DNA from: an uncultured bacterium
GTDB lineage: Bacteria > Bacteroidota > Bacteroidia > Bacteroidales > Rikenellaceae
NCBI GenBank assembly: GCA_905214725.1
Contig: CAJMNH010000003.1
Location: forward strand, 157,232-221,231
Direction: 5' to 3'
Length of the DNA: 64,000 nucleotides
Below, in pieces: positions 25,744 to 35,088 of this stretch (position 1 is the stretch's first letter; every line of letters begins with the position of its first letter). The position numbers were made by a program, and so were the translations under genes. Below the pieces are notes generated by a model. It was given only the letters and a program-made list of their open reading frames with translations. It was not told the origin of the DNA and ran no database searches.

Positions 25744-26142
25744 TTATTTTTCGTGTTTGATTGTTTCGGAATCTTTTTCGTGGCGGCATGCCGGACAACG
25801 AGTCGCCTCGGCGTACGTGCGCCGGCAGTGCGGACAACGGTGCCAGTGTCCCGGATGGCTGAACCGGCCGCCCTCGATATGCAGGGGCCGTCCCTCGACG
25901 AGCGCGGCGGCGAGCGTGCGGCGGGCATGGTCGTAGATGCGCGTGCAGGTGGGGCGGGAGATGCCCATGCGTTCTGCCGCCGCACCTTGCGTCAATCCTT
26001 CGTGGTCGATGAGCCGGAGCGCCTCGTATTCGTCGTAACGAAGCGAGACGGCTTCGGGAGCGTCGTCGTTCCCGCCGACAGGGCGCATGCCCGTAACGGC
26101 GGGAGGGAGGGCGATGTAACAGCATTTTCGGGGACGCGGCAT
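25744..26142 (-). CDS. DUF134 family putative DNA-binding protein
   Basis: 132 residues from MPRPRKCCYIALPP, the family's conserved N-terminus. The ATG at 26187 lies inside a perfect palindrome and is unlikely to be the start. A sigma-region-4-like helix-turn-helix follows: LRYDEYEALRLIDHEGLTQGAAAERMGISRPTCTRIYDHARR. The C-terminal CPHCRRTY...CPACRHEK gives a four-cysteine zinc or Fe-S site. DUF134 genes commonly pair with NifX-like genes; autoregulation through the palindrome at 26177-26198 is a plausible inference. Confidence 0.85.
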   Translation of the reverse strand: MPRPRKCCYIALPPAVTGMRPVGGNDDAPEAVSLRYDEYEALRLIDHEGLTQGAAAERMGISRPTCTRIYDHARRTLAAALVEGRPLHIEGGRFSHPGHWHRCPHCRRTYAEATRCPACRHEKDSETIKHEK

Positions 26143-26176
26143 TCTTTCGGCGATTTTCGTTTCGGCAAAGATCGTA

Positions 26177-26198
26177 ATTTTGAACATATGTTCAAAAT
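26177..26198. promoter_or_regulatory. Perfect palindrome upstream of the DUF134/NifX operon
   Basis: A 22-base perfect inverted repeat centred on CATATG (core TGAACATATGTTCA). It sits just upstream of GATCTTTG (minus strand, 26166-26173), a near-consensus -7 element, so it overlaps the -20 to -40 region. It has the form of an operator for a dimeric regulator. Confidence 0.7.
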
Positions 26199-26354
26199 AA
26201 ATCGTGCGAAAAACGGACTTTTCGGAAGTTGGGACGCGGAACGATCGTCCGTGAGCGGGAGGGCTGTGATCTGCCGCGGATAATTTCTTCGGGCTGTGGT
26301 TTGGATATTTTGCGAAAAAAGCCTATTTTTATCTTCCAATTCGAAGAGACCGTT

Positions 26355-29219
26355 ATGCCGATCAAGTTCTTGTATAGCCTGTTCTGTTTGCTCGCCGCGC
26401 TGCTTCCGGCAATGTCGGCGCATGCCGCCGGTCCGGGCGTCATCAACCTGCTTCCGTCCGATTACCGCGCGGCCAACAAGAACTGGGCGGTGGCGGAGGA
26501 CGATACGGGGACGCTCTATGTGGGCAACGACAAGGGTCTGCTCGAATTCGACGGCCTGCAATGGCGGCTGTATGAATTGCCGCGGGCGTCGATCGTGCGT
26601 TCGGTGGCGCCGTTCTCGCACGATGTCGTTTTCACGGGCGGATTCGAGGAGTTCGGCCGCTGGGATCGCGACGCGTCGGGTGCGCTGCGATATACGTCGT
26701 TGGTACCTTCGGAACGCAATTCCCGTTTCCCGGACAGCGATTTCTGGCGAATTTACATCACTTCGCAGGGAGTGTTGTTTCAATCCTTTCACGGCATTTA
26801 TCTTTATGATTACAAGAGCGTAAGGCGGCTTTCGGGCGAGATGAACATGCTTTTCCTGTTGCAGGCGGGCGACGAGTTCTGGGTACAGGAGATGGGCGGC
26901 CCGCTCTACCGGATTCGACAGGAACGGTTCGAACGACTGCCCGACAGCGAGCGTTTCTCGACGACGACCGTACGCGTTTTGCTGCCGGGGCCGCATGAAG
27001 GCGAGTGGATCGTCGGGACGGGCACGGAGGGGCTGTGGCTCTACGACGGCGACCGGTTCACTCCGTGGAGTCCGGCGTTGTCGGCGCAGTTGCGCCGCGA
27101 CGAGTTGAACTGCGGAATCCGAACGTCGCGCGGCACCTACCTGTTCGGTACCCTCTTCGGCGGCCTTTACGAGGCGGATGCGGAGGGGCGGCGGCTCGGC
27201 GCCCTTTCGACCGAGAACCAGCTGCTCAACAACAGCGTCATGGCGCTTGCGGAGGATGCGGAGCGGAACGTATGGGTTGCGCTCGATCGGGGACTCTCTT
27301 TCCTGATGTACTGCGACGGGGTGAATTACCACACCTACAATAAATGGGCGGCCGGATCGCTCTACGACGCTTGCCGCTGGCAGGGACGGTTGCTGCTGGC
27401 GACGAATCAGGGTGTCTTCGCCGTCGACGAGAAGTTGTTGGAGGCGGGAGTTCAGCCTTCCGATTTCCGACCGGTGGCGGGGTTGAGCGGTCAGGCATGG
27501 TCGTTCGACCTGCTCGATGGAAAGCTCTACGTAAGCTACAACAGAGGCGTTGCGGAGCTTCGCCCGGATTTCTCGTCGGTACAGCGTTCCGATATGGGCG
27601 GTTACCGGTTACGGCGGGTAAAGCTGGGCGAGAAGAGTTACACCTATTATGCCTCCTATTATAAGTTACGGATGCTGGACGACGACGGTACGATGCGCGA
27701 AGTCGACGGCCTCGACGAATCGGTCTATCGCATCGAGGCCGATTATATGCGCAATCTCTGGCTCGAACACCCCTCGAAAGGAGTCTACCGCTGCCGGATG
27801 AGCGCCGACGGCCGGCGCATCGAGGAGCGGACGCTCTATGGCGGCGGCGCAGGCGACGGATTGCCTTACAAGCTCTATCTGTTCCGTGTGGGCGGCCGTG
27901 TGGCGTTGCTGGGAGACGACCGGTTCTTTCGCTACGACGAATATACGGATCGCGTCGAACCCGATTCGGTGCTCGATGCGACGTTCCGTGGCATGGAGGA
28001 TATCCGTCGCGTGATTCCGCTTGCCGACGAAGAGTTCTGGGTGCTGACCGGCCACGGCGTTTGGAAGTTGCATTACGACGGCCGCCGCCGTGCAAAACTG
28101 ACGCCGTGCGCCGGCATTCCGGTGAATAATATGATTTACGGGTATGAGCAGGTGGCGCGGCTTGACGATTCGACCCATCTCTTTTGCGGTGACAACGGCT
28201 TCGAGCTGGTCTCTCCGCAGGCCGTCAATTCCCCCCCCCTCCCCAATCCGCCTCGGCTTGAATCGCTTCGCGCCTCCGGTCGGCGGGGCGCCGAAATGTG
28301 GTTCGATATCTCCGTTCCGGCACAGATTCCCCACGAATGTAACTCGGTGACGTTCCGCTATACCGCATGCGGAGGCGCGCTTCCCGGCGTTCGTTTCCGG
28401 CATCGGCTGACGGGAATGGACGACGCGTGGTCTGTGGCCGATCGGACGGGCGCGGCCGATTACGCCCGTTTGCCGCAGGGGCGTTACACCTTCGAAATCG
28501 CTGTCAGCGACACCTTCGGCCGCTGGTCGGAACCCGCCCGTTTCTCATTTACGATTCTCACGCCGTGGTATGCCACCGGATGGGCTTATGCCGGTTATCT
28601 GCTGGCCTTGGTACTTATATTCTACGGCCTTTGGCTGCTGGTGATGCGTTTTTACCGCCGGCGTTATCTGCGTCGGCTGCGTTTGCAGGAGATTATCTCG
28701 CTGCGGCGCGCCAATAAGGAGCTGCGCCGGGAGGTTGAGACACGCGACGCAGAAATCGTGGCTCAGAGTTCGACGCTCATCGGACGCAACGAGATCATTC
28801 TGCGTATGCGCGACATGGTCAATGACTTCCAAATCCGGCAGGGCAGCCGGACAACGGCGCCCCTGTGGCAGAAAATCAACGCCTATGTGAGCAGCAATCT
28901 TGATACGGAGAGCGATTGGACGCTCTTTCTCATCAAGTTCGAACAGAAGCACGCGAACTATTTCCGCATCATGAAGGAGCGCTTTCCCGAGCTCACTACC
29001 AGCGATCTGCGCCTGAGCGCCTGCCTGAAAATGAATCTTTGTACCAAAGAGATCGCTTCGCTGATGAATCTGTCGGTGCGGGCGGTCGAAAACAGCCGTT
29101 ACCGGCTGCGAAAAAAACTCGGATTGACTTCGGCCCAGAATTTGAACGAATTCCTGATGCATATCGATTCTCAGGAATCGGAGCCGAAGGATGATGGGAC
29201 ACAGACTTTTAATTTCTAA
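26355..29219 (+). CDS. One-protein sensor-regulator: periplasmic propeller, triple-Y domain, LuxR-type HTH
   Basis: 954 residues from MPIKFLYSL, which starts a clean signal peptide (cleavage near AHA); the ORF continues 42 codons upstream. The N-terminal ~670 residues form a beta-propeller-like sensor with repeats such as DDTGTLYVGNDKGLLEF. A Y_Y_Y-type domain follows (about 678-735), then one membrane helix (about 737-765, GWAYAGYLLALVLIFYGLWL) and a short coiled coil. The C-terminus holds a LuxR-like HTH (about 878-945, LSACLKMNLCTKEIASLMNLSVRAVENSRYRLRKKLGL). There is no histidine kinase or receiver domain. It very likely senses a glycan product in the periplasm and activates the downstream susC operon on the same strand. 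Confidence 0.88.
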   Translation: MPIKFLYSLFCLLAALLPAMSAHAAGPGVINLLPSDYRAANKNWAVAEDDTGTLYVGNDKGLLEFDGLQWRLYELPRASIVRSVAPFSHDVVFTGGFEEFGRWDRDASGALRYTSLVPSERNSRFPDSDFWRIYITSQGVLFQSFHGIYLYDYKSVRRLSGEMNMLFLLQAGDEFWVQEMGGPLYRIRQERFERLPDSERFSTTTVRVLLPGPHEGEWIVGTGTEGLWLYDGDRFTPWSPALSAQLRRDELNCGIRTSRGTYLFGTLFGGLYEADAEGRRLGALSTENQLLNNSVMALAEDAERNVWVALDRGLSFLMYCDGVNYHTYNKWAAGSLYDACRWQGRLLLATNQGVFAVDEKLLEAGVQPSDFRPVAGLSGQAWSFDLLDGKLYVSYNRGVAELRPDFSSVQRSDMGGYRLRRVKLGEKSYTYYASYYKLRMLDDDGTMREVDGLDESVYRIEADYMRNLWLEHPSKGVYRCRMSADGRRIEERTLYGGGAGDGLPYKLYLFRVGGRVALLGDDRFFRYDEYTDRVEPDSVLDATFRGMEDIRRVIPLADEEFWVLTGHGVWKLHYDGRRRAKLTPCAGIPVNNMIYGYEQVARLDDSTHLFCGDNGFELVSPQAVNSPPLPNPPRLESLRASGRRGAEMWFDISVPAQIPHECNSVTFRYTACGGALPGVRFRHRLTGMDDAWSVADRTGAADYARLPQGRYTFEIAVSDTFGRWSEPARFSFTILTPWYATGWAYAGYLLALVLIFYGLWLLVMRFYRRRYLRRLRLQEIISLRRANKELRREVETRDAEIVAQSSTLIGRNEIILRMRDMVNDFQIRQGSRTTAPLWQKINAYVSSNLDTESDWTLFLIKFEQKHANYFRIMKERFPELTTSDLRLSACLKMNLCTKEIASLMNLSVRAVENSRYRLRKKLGLTSAQNLNEFLMHIDSQESEPKDDGTQTFNF

Positions 29220-29449
29220 TCTGTTGGTTTTTAACTATTTCATTGTTCTTTGAGAGGTAATTAAGAGGTGGTCGACAGCACTTTTTTCGGCTTGGAGTAG
29301 TCAAAATGTGGCGGCTTTTACCGGCGATCCCGGCGATCCTTTTAATTTTGTTTTTGTGAAAACTTCACGGGCGGCGCTTCGCCGGAGGCTTTTCAGCTTT
29401 TACGGCGAAGGCGCGGGGCCCACAATAAAAACATAAACCTAAAATTACA
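29220..29449. promoter_or_regulatory. Leader region of the first SusC operon
   Basis: 230 bases between the regulator and susC. It carries a hairpin (CTTCGCCG at 29377-29384 with CGGCGAAG at 29403-29410, extended by GCG/CGC) ending 35 bases before the ATG. No clear TAnnTTTG element is seen, which is consistent with activator-dependent transcription. Confidence 0.5.
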
Positions 29450-32400
29450 ATGAAAAAGAATCGACCAGAGAGTAGCGGCGTAAGCCACTTCTTGTTAAAG
29501 GCGTTTGTATCGGTCGTTCTGCTGCTCTTCGCCTCCATTTCGGGTGCCTTCGCACAGAACACGATAGACGTAACGGGTAAAGTCATCGATGCGGACGGAC
29601 AGCCGGTCGTTGGAGCCAGTGTCGTGGTCGTCGGAACTTACACGGGAACGACAACGAATGCGGACGGCGGTTTCGCGTTGAAGGCCCGTGAGGGCCAAGA
29701 GATGGAGGTCTCATTTATAGGTATGACCACGCAGCGCGTACCCGTGTCGGCCGCGCCGGTCACCGTGAGGCTCGAAAGCGAATCGACGATGATCGAGCAG
29801 GCGGTGGTCATCGGTTACGGTACGGCCAAGAAACGCGACCTGACGGGTTCGATCGTCAACGTGGACGCCGCCACGATCGCCAACCGTCCCTCTTCGAATC
29901 CGCTGGCCTCGTTGCAGGGCCGCGTGGCCGGTGTGCAGATCACCAATTCGGGCCGCGCCGGACAGGATCCCGAGATCCGTATTCGGGGAACGAACTCGAT
30001 CAACGGTTTCGCTCCGCTTTATGTCGTGGACGGAATGTTTACCGACAACATCAACTATCTCAATTCGAACGATATCGAATCGTTCGAAATTCTGAAAGAC
30101 CCCTCGTCGCTCGCGATCTTCGGCGTACGCGGCGCCAACGGCGTGATCATCGTCACGACCAAGCGCGCCAAGCTGGGCCAGACGGTGGTGAACGTCAACC
30201 AGTCGGTGGGCGTGAAGCATGTGGGTCACCGCATGTCGCTGACCAACGGTCCCCAGTTCAAGGAGCTTTATAACGAGCAGCTTTCGAACATGGGCGGCGA
30301 TCCGTTCGACTATACCTATTATCAGGCCAACACCGATTGGCAGGACGCCATCTTCCAGAACGCTATGATCAGCCAGACGACGGCCAGCATCATGGGCGCC
30401 AACGAGAAGAGCAATTTTTATCTGGGCGTGGGGTATACCTACGAACAGGGCAACCTCCTCAAAGAGGAGATGCAGAAGGTGACCGTCAATTTCAGCGACG
30501 AGTACCGGATGAAGGAGTGGCTCAAGTTCGGCGTGCAGATGAACGGCGCCTACATGCTGCCGGCCGATGCGAAGAGCGTGACCGGCTCCATCCATGCGGC
30601 TCCGATCTCGCCGATCTACGACGATGCGACGGGCGGCTACTATAAACTGCCTTCTTTCCAGAGTTCGCAGATCTCCAATCCGATGATCGACATCGAGGAG
30701 TTCGCCGCCCACAACAAGGCGCAGAACTACCGTTTCGCGGGCAATGTCTACGGCGAGATCAATTTCCTGCCCGAATTGAAATTCCGCGCCGCCTTCTCGA
30801 TCGATTATCTGTCGAACAACTCGCGGCTCTTCACGCCCGTGAAATACGAGTACGATCCCGATCTGGGGACGATCAACGCCCGCAGCGACCGCGAGTCGCT
30901 TTCGCAGACGAAGTCCAATACGCTCAATGCGCAGCAGGACTATATCCTGACCTATGCGAAGACGTTCGCCGAAAAGCACGATCTGACGCTGATGGCCGGT
31001 CTGACGACCAATTTCACCAACTACGAGGAGCTTACCGGCGGCCGCAGCCAGAACATCACCACGGCCGACCTGCCGATTCCGAACGATCCCGACAAGTGGT
31101 GGATCTCGTCGATCGGCGATACGGCGTCGGCGACCAACGGCGGCACGCAGTACCGCAAGTTCACGATGTCGTATCTGTTCCGCGCGCTCTACAACTACAA
31201 TCGCCGCTATCTGCTCAATTTCTCGTTCCGCCGCGACGGCGCGTCGGTATTCAAGTACACGGGCAACACGTGGGACAATTTCTACTCGATCGGTGCCGGC
31301 TGGATCATGTCCGAGGAGAATTTCATGCGCAGCCAGAATGTGATCGACTACCTGAAGATCAAAGGTTCGTACGGTGTGCTGGGCAATCAGAACATCGGTA
31401 CTGCGGGCGGCAACTATCCCGCTTTCCCGACGCTCAGCTCTTCGAACGCCGTCTTCGGCGACAACATTATCTCCTCCTACTCGCAGGCCTATCTGGCGAC
31501 GAATCTCCGTTGGGAGAAGACCAAGGCGTGGGAAGTGGGCTTCGAGATGCAATTGCTGGGACAACGCCTGCGCATCGAGCCGACCTACTATAACAAGAAA
31601 ACCGAGAACCTGATCTGCTACCTCGAGAAATTCATGGGTGCGCAGGACGGTCTGATCAACTCGGGTTCGATCCGCAACCGGGGTTTCGAGCTGTCGGGTT
31701 CGTGGAGCGACAAGATCGGCGAGGATTTCCGCTACACCGTTTCGGGTAACCTGACCACGATCAAGAACAAGGTGCTCACGCTGGGCAAAACCTATTATCA
31801 GGGCGACAAGAGCGTCGCCGTGTCGGAACCCGGCATGCCGATCGGTTATTTCTACGGTTATGTCGTCGAAGGCGTCTATCAGAACAAGGCCGATATCGCC
31901 TCTTCGCCCGAGAATACGTTGGCGGCGGTGGCTCCGGGCGACCTGAAATTCAAGGACATTACGGGCGAAGGCAAGATCACGGCCGACGACCGTACGATGA
32001 TCGGCAATCCTACGCCGGATTTCACCTACGGTTACTCGATCAATCTGCAATACAAGAATTTCGATCTGGGCATCGATTTCCAAGGCGTTTACGGCAACGA
32101 AATCTTCAATGCGAGTTTCCTGACGGCGTACGCGCAGTATAACTATCCCTCCAAACGTCTGGGACGTTGGAACGGCGAGGGTACGTCGAACTGGGAGCCG
32201 ATTCTCGATTCGTCGCGTGCCACGCAGCAGTTGAATTCGAGCTACTTCATCGAGGACGGCAGCTACCTGCGTCTGAAGAACATTCAGCTGGGATACAATT
32301 TCAGCGACCGGATTCTCAAGAAGATCCGTCTCAAAGCGCTGCGTGTGTTCATGAACATCGACAATCTGGCTACATGGTCGCACAATACCGGCTACACGCC

Positions 32401-32497
32401 CGAGATCGGCGGCACGGCCCTTGCGTTCGGCATCGATACGGGCGATACCTACCCGATGCCTACGACCATCACTTTCGGTGTAAACGTATCTTTCTAA
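29450..32497 (+). CDS. SusC/RagA-family TonB-linked outer membrane transporter
   Basis: 1015 residues. Signal peptide ends GAFAQ (about 36); a carboxypeptidase-regulatory-like domain follows (about 40-110, VTGKVIDADGQPVVGASVVVVG), then the plug with LQGRVAGVQITNSGRAGQDPEIRIRGTNSINGFAPLYVVDG and GVRGANGVIIVTTK. A 22-strand barrel occupies the rest, ending VTFGVNVSF... with a terminal Phe. It imports oligosaccharides together with the SusD lipoprotein encoded 13 bases downstream, powered by TonB. First structural gene of the proposed beta-1,2-glucan locus. Confidence 0.96.
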   Translation: MKKNRPESSGVSHFLLKAFVSVVLLLFASISGAFAQNTIDVTGKVIDADGQPVVGASVVVVGTYTGTTTNADGGFALKAREGQEMEVSFIGMTTQRVPVSAAPVTVRLESESTMIEQAVVIGYGTAKKRDLTGSIVNVDAATIANRPSSNPLASLQGRVAGVQITNSGRAGQDPEIRIRGTNSINGFAPLYVVDGMFTDNINYLNSNDIESFEILKDPSSLAIFGVRGANGVIIVTTKRAKLGQTVVNVNQSVGVKHVGHRMSLTNGPQFKELYNEQLSNMGGDPFDYTYYQANTDWQDAIFQNAMISQTTASIMGANEKSNFYLGVGYTYEQGNLLKEEMQKVTVNFSDEYRMKEWLKFGVQMNGAYMLPADAKSVTGSIHAAPISPIYDDATGGYYKLPSFQSSQISNPMIDIEEFAAHNKAQNYRFAGNVYGEINFLPELKFRAAFSIDYLSNNSRLFTPVKYEYDPDLGTINARSDRESLSQTKSNTLNAQQDYILTYAKTFAEKHDLTLMAGLTTNFTNYEELTGGRSQNITTADLPIPNDPDKWWISSIGDTASATNGGTQYRKFTMSYLFRALYNYNRRYLLNFSFRRDGASVFKYTGNTWDNFYSIGAGWIMSEENFMRSQNVIDYLKIKGSYGVLGNQNIGTAGGNYPAFPTLSSSNAVFGDNIISSYSQAYLATNLRWEKTKAWEVGFEMQLLGQRLRIEPTYYNKKTENLICYLEKFMGAQDGLINSGSIRNRGFELSGSWSDKIGEDFRYTVSGNLTTIKNKVLTLGKTYYQGDKSVAVSEPGMPIGYFYGYVVEGVYQNKADIASSPENTLAAVAPGDLKFKDITGEGKITADDRTMIGNPTPDFTYGYSINLQYKNFDLGIDFQGVYGNEIFNASFLTAYAQYNYPSKRLGRWNGEGTSNWEPILDSSRATQQLNSSYFIEDGSYLRLKNIQLGYNFSDRILKKIRLKALRVFMNIDNLATWSHNTGYTPEIGGTALAFGIDTGDTYPMPTTITFGVNVSF

Positions 32498-32510
32498 AAC
32501 AGTATAACCT

Positions 32511-34064
32511 ATGAAAACGATTATAAGAAATCTGAAATTCTGGGTCATTGCCGTCGCAACGGTCGCATCGGCCGCTTGCAGCGACCTGCTCGACCAACGT
32601 CCGCAGGGGCAGTGGACCATCGACGATATCGAGGGCGGCGCCTACTTTTCACAGGCGATGGCGCTCTACGCCAAAGCGCGCCACTACAACATCACATCGG
32701 GTATTCCGGCTTTCGCTGTTCACTACTACCGTTCGGAAGATTCGCGTCTGGGTTCGACGACGGCCGACAGCGGACCTCAGAATCCCATGTACGAAAATTT
32801 CCAATATTCGGCGGCCAACGATTTGCTGAATCCCTATTGGTCGACGAACTACGAGATTATCAATGCCGCCAACACCATTCTCGATCAGATGCAGAAGGCG
32901 CAGGAAGCCGGAACGCAGCTCGACGAGGCCGAATTGCAGTGCGGCATGGAGGCGCGGTTCTTCCGCGGCTGGTGCTATTTCAATCTGGTGCGCGCTTTCG
33001 GGGAGGTGCCGTTGGTCGATTTCGCGATCACCAGTTCGGACGAAGCCAATATTCCCAAGGCGACGGTGGACAAGATTTACGAACTGATCGACGCCGATCT
33101 GACGGCGGCCGAAGCGTTGCCCCGCCGGTGGGAATCGAAATACATCGGCCGTATTACCTACGGCGCCGCCCGCGCCCTGCATGCCAAGACCTATGCGCAG
33201 CGCAGACTGTGGTCGCAGATGTATCAGGCCGCCAAAAATGTGATCGACACCAAAGTATACAATCTGGATACGCCTTTCAACGAAATTTTCCGTGAGGAAG
33301 GCGAGAACAGTTCGGAGTCGGTTTGGGAATTGCAGTGCACCGCAACGATCGCCGAACCCGCTACCAACGATCTGGGCAGTCAGTTCTGTCAGGTGCAGGG
33401 CTGCCGCGGTTCGGGTACGAGCAACTTGGGCTGGGGCTGGCACATGGCCGACCAGTCGATTCTCGACGTTTTCGAACCCGGCGATCCGCGCCGCGACGAG
33501 ACGCTGCTCTATTTCTCGACTCCTTCGAAGCCGTGGCCTTCGATCGCTCCGGCGACCGGTAACGCTCCTTTCGGCGAGTTTCTCGTTTCGCAGGACGGAC
33601 TGAACGGCGATTTCTACAACAAGAAGGCGTATTGCAGCCCGAAACTGCGCGAGTATTACGGCAGTAACGACGGTTTCTGGTACAACATCCGCATGATCCG
33701 TTATTCGGACGTCGTGCTGATGGCCGCCGAAGCCGCCTGCGAACTGGGCGGCGAGGCGATGATCGAGGAGGCACTCGGCTATTTGGAGCAGGTGCGCGCC
33801 CGCGCCCGCGGCACCAATACGAACGTATTGCCCGAAGTGACCACGAAGAATCAGTCCGAACTGCGCGATGCGATTCATCACGAGCGGCATGTGGAGCTGG
33901 CGTTGGAGTTCGACCGTTTCTACGATCTGGTGCGCTGGAACGAAGCCGCGACCGTGCTCGGAAACAAGGGTTACACCGAGAAGAACAAATACCTGCCGCT
34001 GCCTCAGACGCAGGTCGACGCTTCGAACGGCGTGCTGATACAGAATCCCGATTATGCAAACTAA
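32511..34064 (+). CDS. SusD/RagB-family nutrient-binding lipoprotein
   Basis: 517 residues with lipobox ASAAC (Cys at about 23). Typical SusD features are CSDLLDQRPQGQ at the N-terminus, the TPR-like helices with FRGWCYFNLVRAFGEVPLVD, and the C-terminal RHVELALEFDRFYDLVRWNEAATVLG. It caps the SusC barrel at the outer surface and binds the glycan. The start lies 13 bases after susC, and the LamG gene begins 14 bases after its stop. Confidence 0.95.
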   Translation: MKTIIRNLKFWVIAVATVASAACSDLLDQRPQGQWTIDDIEGGAYFSQAMALYAKARHYNITSGIPAFAVHYYRSEDSRLGSTTADSGPQNPMYENFQYSAANDLLNPYWSTNYEIINAANTILDQMQKAQEAGTQLDEAELQCGMEARFFRGWCYFNLVRAFGEVPLVDFAITSSDEANIPKATVDKIYELIDADLTAAEALPRRWESKYIGRITYGAARALHAKTYAQRRLWSQMYQAAKNVIDTKVYNLDTPFNEIFREEGENSSESVWELQCTATIAEPATNDLGSQFCQVQGCRGSGTSNLGWGWHMADQSILDVFEPGDPRRDETLLYFSTPSKPWPSIAPATGNAPFGEFLVSQDGLNGDFYNKKAYCSPKLREYYGSNDGFWYNIRMIRYSDVVLMAAEAACELGGEAMIEEALGYLEQVRARARGTNTNVLPEVTTKNQSELRDAIHHERHVELALEFDRFYDLVRWNEAATVLGNKGYTEKNKYLPLPQTQVDASNGVLIQNPDYAN

Positions 34065-34078
34065 AATAAGCAGATACC

Positions 34079-34942
34079 ATGAAATACCTTAAATATCTTC
34101 CGTTGTTTTTAACGACCGCGGCGCTCGTCGTCCTCGGGTCGTGCAAGCAGGATTTGGGTCAGGATCCTCCGTTCGATTACCCCGAAGAGGGCTCGTCGGG
34201 CGTGCAACTCCCCGATCCGCTCTACCATCTGGCGTTCGACGACGATCTGTTCCTCGACGGTACGCTCGGAGGCGCGATGAAGACCTTCACCGGCACTTTG
34301 CCGATGTTCGTCGATGGAAAGTCGGGTAAAGCCTATCAGAATATCGACGGTCAGGCGCTCATCCTGACCCCCGACGCCGCTTCGATGACGGCGCTCGAAT
34401 CGCTGGGCAGCTACTCGGTCTTCATGTGGATCAAGTTCGACGGCACGAACACGAGTGCGACGAGCCTCTTCGCCCTCGGCAATACGTCGGTCGAGGTGGG
34501 GTTGGTCGACTTTTTCCTCGAAAGCCGCAATGCGGATGCTCCGTCGACCTTCTTCTTCAAGGGTTTTATGGTCTCGACCGGCCTGAGCGGCAAACCCGAC
34601 GCATGGTTCGATGCCGGCGACGAAGCCAAGATTCCGAATATGGCGAATGTCTGGGCGCATGTGGGCGTGACCTACGATGCCTCGACCTCGACGATTACGC
34701 TTTACCACAACGGCGGAGCGGTCTGCAACAGGGTGTTGCGTAACGGCGAGATGGGTGCGCTGAAATTCGATGCGATCAGCGGCATCTGCATGGGGGCTTT
34801 CCCCTCGATGGTCGGTCTGGGGCTGGGATCGGGTTGGCCTGCCGAAGCGTCGTTTTACACGGGAGCCATGGACGAGTTTTATTTCTACGACAAGGTGTTG
34901 ACGCCTCAGCAGGTGGCGGGGCTGTACGAGCAGACGAAATAG
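34079..34942 (+). CDS. LamG/concanavalin-like surface lipoprotein
   Basis: 287 residues with lipobox VVLGSC (Cys22). The mature part is one jelly-roll of the LamG/laminin-G type: YHLAFDDDLFLDGTLG near the start, SYSVFMWIKFDGTNTSATSLFALGN, HVGVTYDASTSTITLYHNG and a final YTGAMDEFYFYDKVLTPQQVAGLYEQ. It takes the place that SusE/SusF-type binding proteins occupy in other loci, so a surface glycan-binding role is likely; catalysis is not suggested. A terminator-like GC hairpin with four T lies before the next gene (35045-35069) and may reduce expression of the enzymes relative to the transporter. Confidence 0.82.
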   Translation: MKYLKYLPLFLTTAALVVLGSCKQDLGQDPPFDYPEEGSSGVQLPDPLYHLAFDDDLFLDGTLGGAMKTFTGTLPMFVDGKSGKAYQNIDGQALILTPDAASMTALESLGSYSVFMWIKFDGTNTSATSLFALGNTSVEVGLVDFFLESRNADAPSTFFFKGFMVSTGLSGKPDAWFDAGDEAKIPNMANVWAHVGVTYDASTSTITLYHNGGAVCNRVLRNGEMGALKFDAISGICMGAFPSMVGLGLGSGWPAEASFYTGAMDEFYFYDKVLTPQQVAGLYEQTK

Positions 34943-35088
34943 TAGGGGTCGTTTTCCACCGTCGTTTTCTGCGCTCGGCAGAGGCTGCTTGCAGACGATG
35001 CCCTCGCTGATCGAAAATGTTCGATTGTTGCACTGATCGGAAGAGGGGACCGAAATCCGGCCCCCTTTTCTAAAAAAAATAGCGATAT

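Noticed and set aside
29711..32620. 969-codon antisense frame across susC (similar ones at 51762-54644 and 56477-58915)
   Set aside because: Mirror frames of SusC and neighbouring genes. Codon bias in those genes leaves the opposite strand open; there is no recognisable protein.
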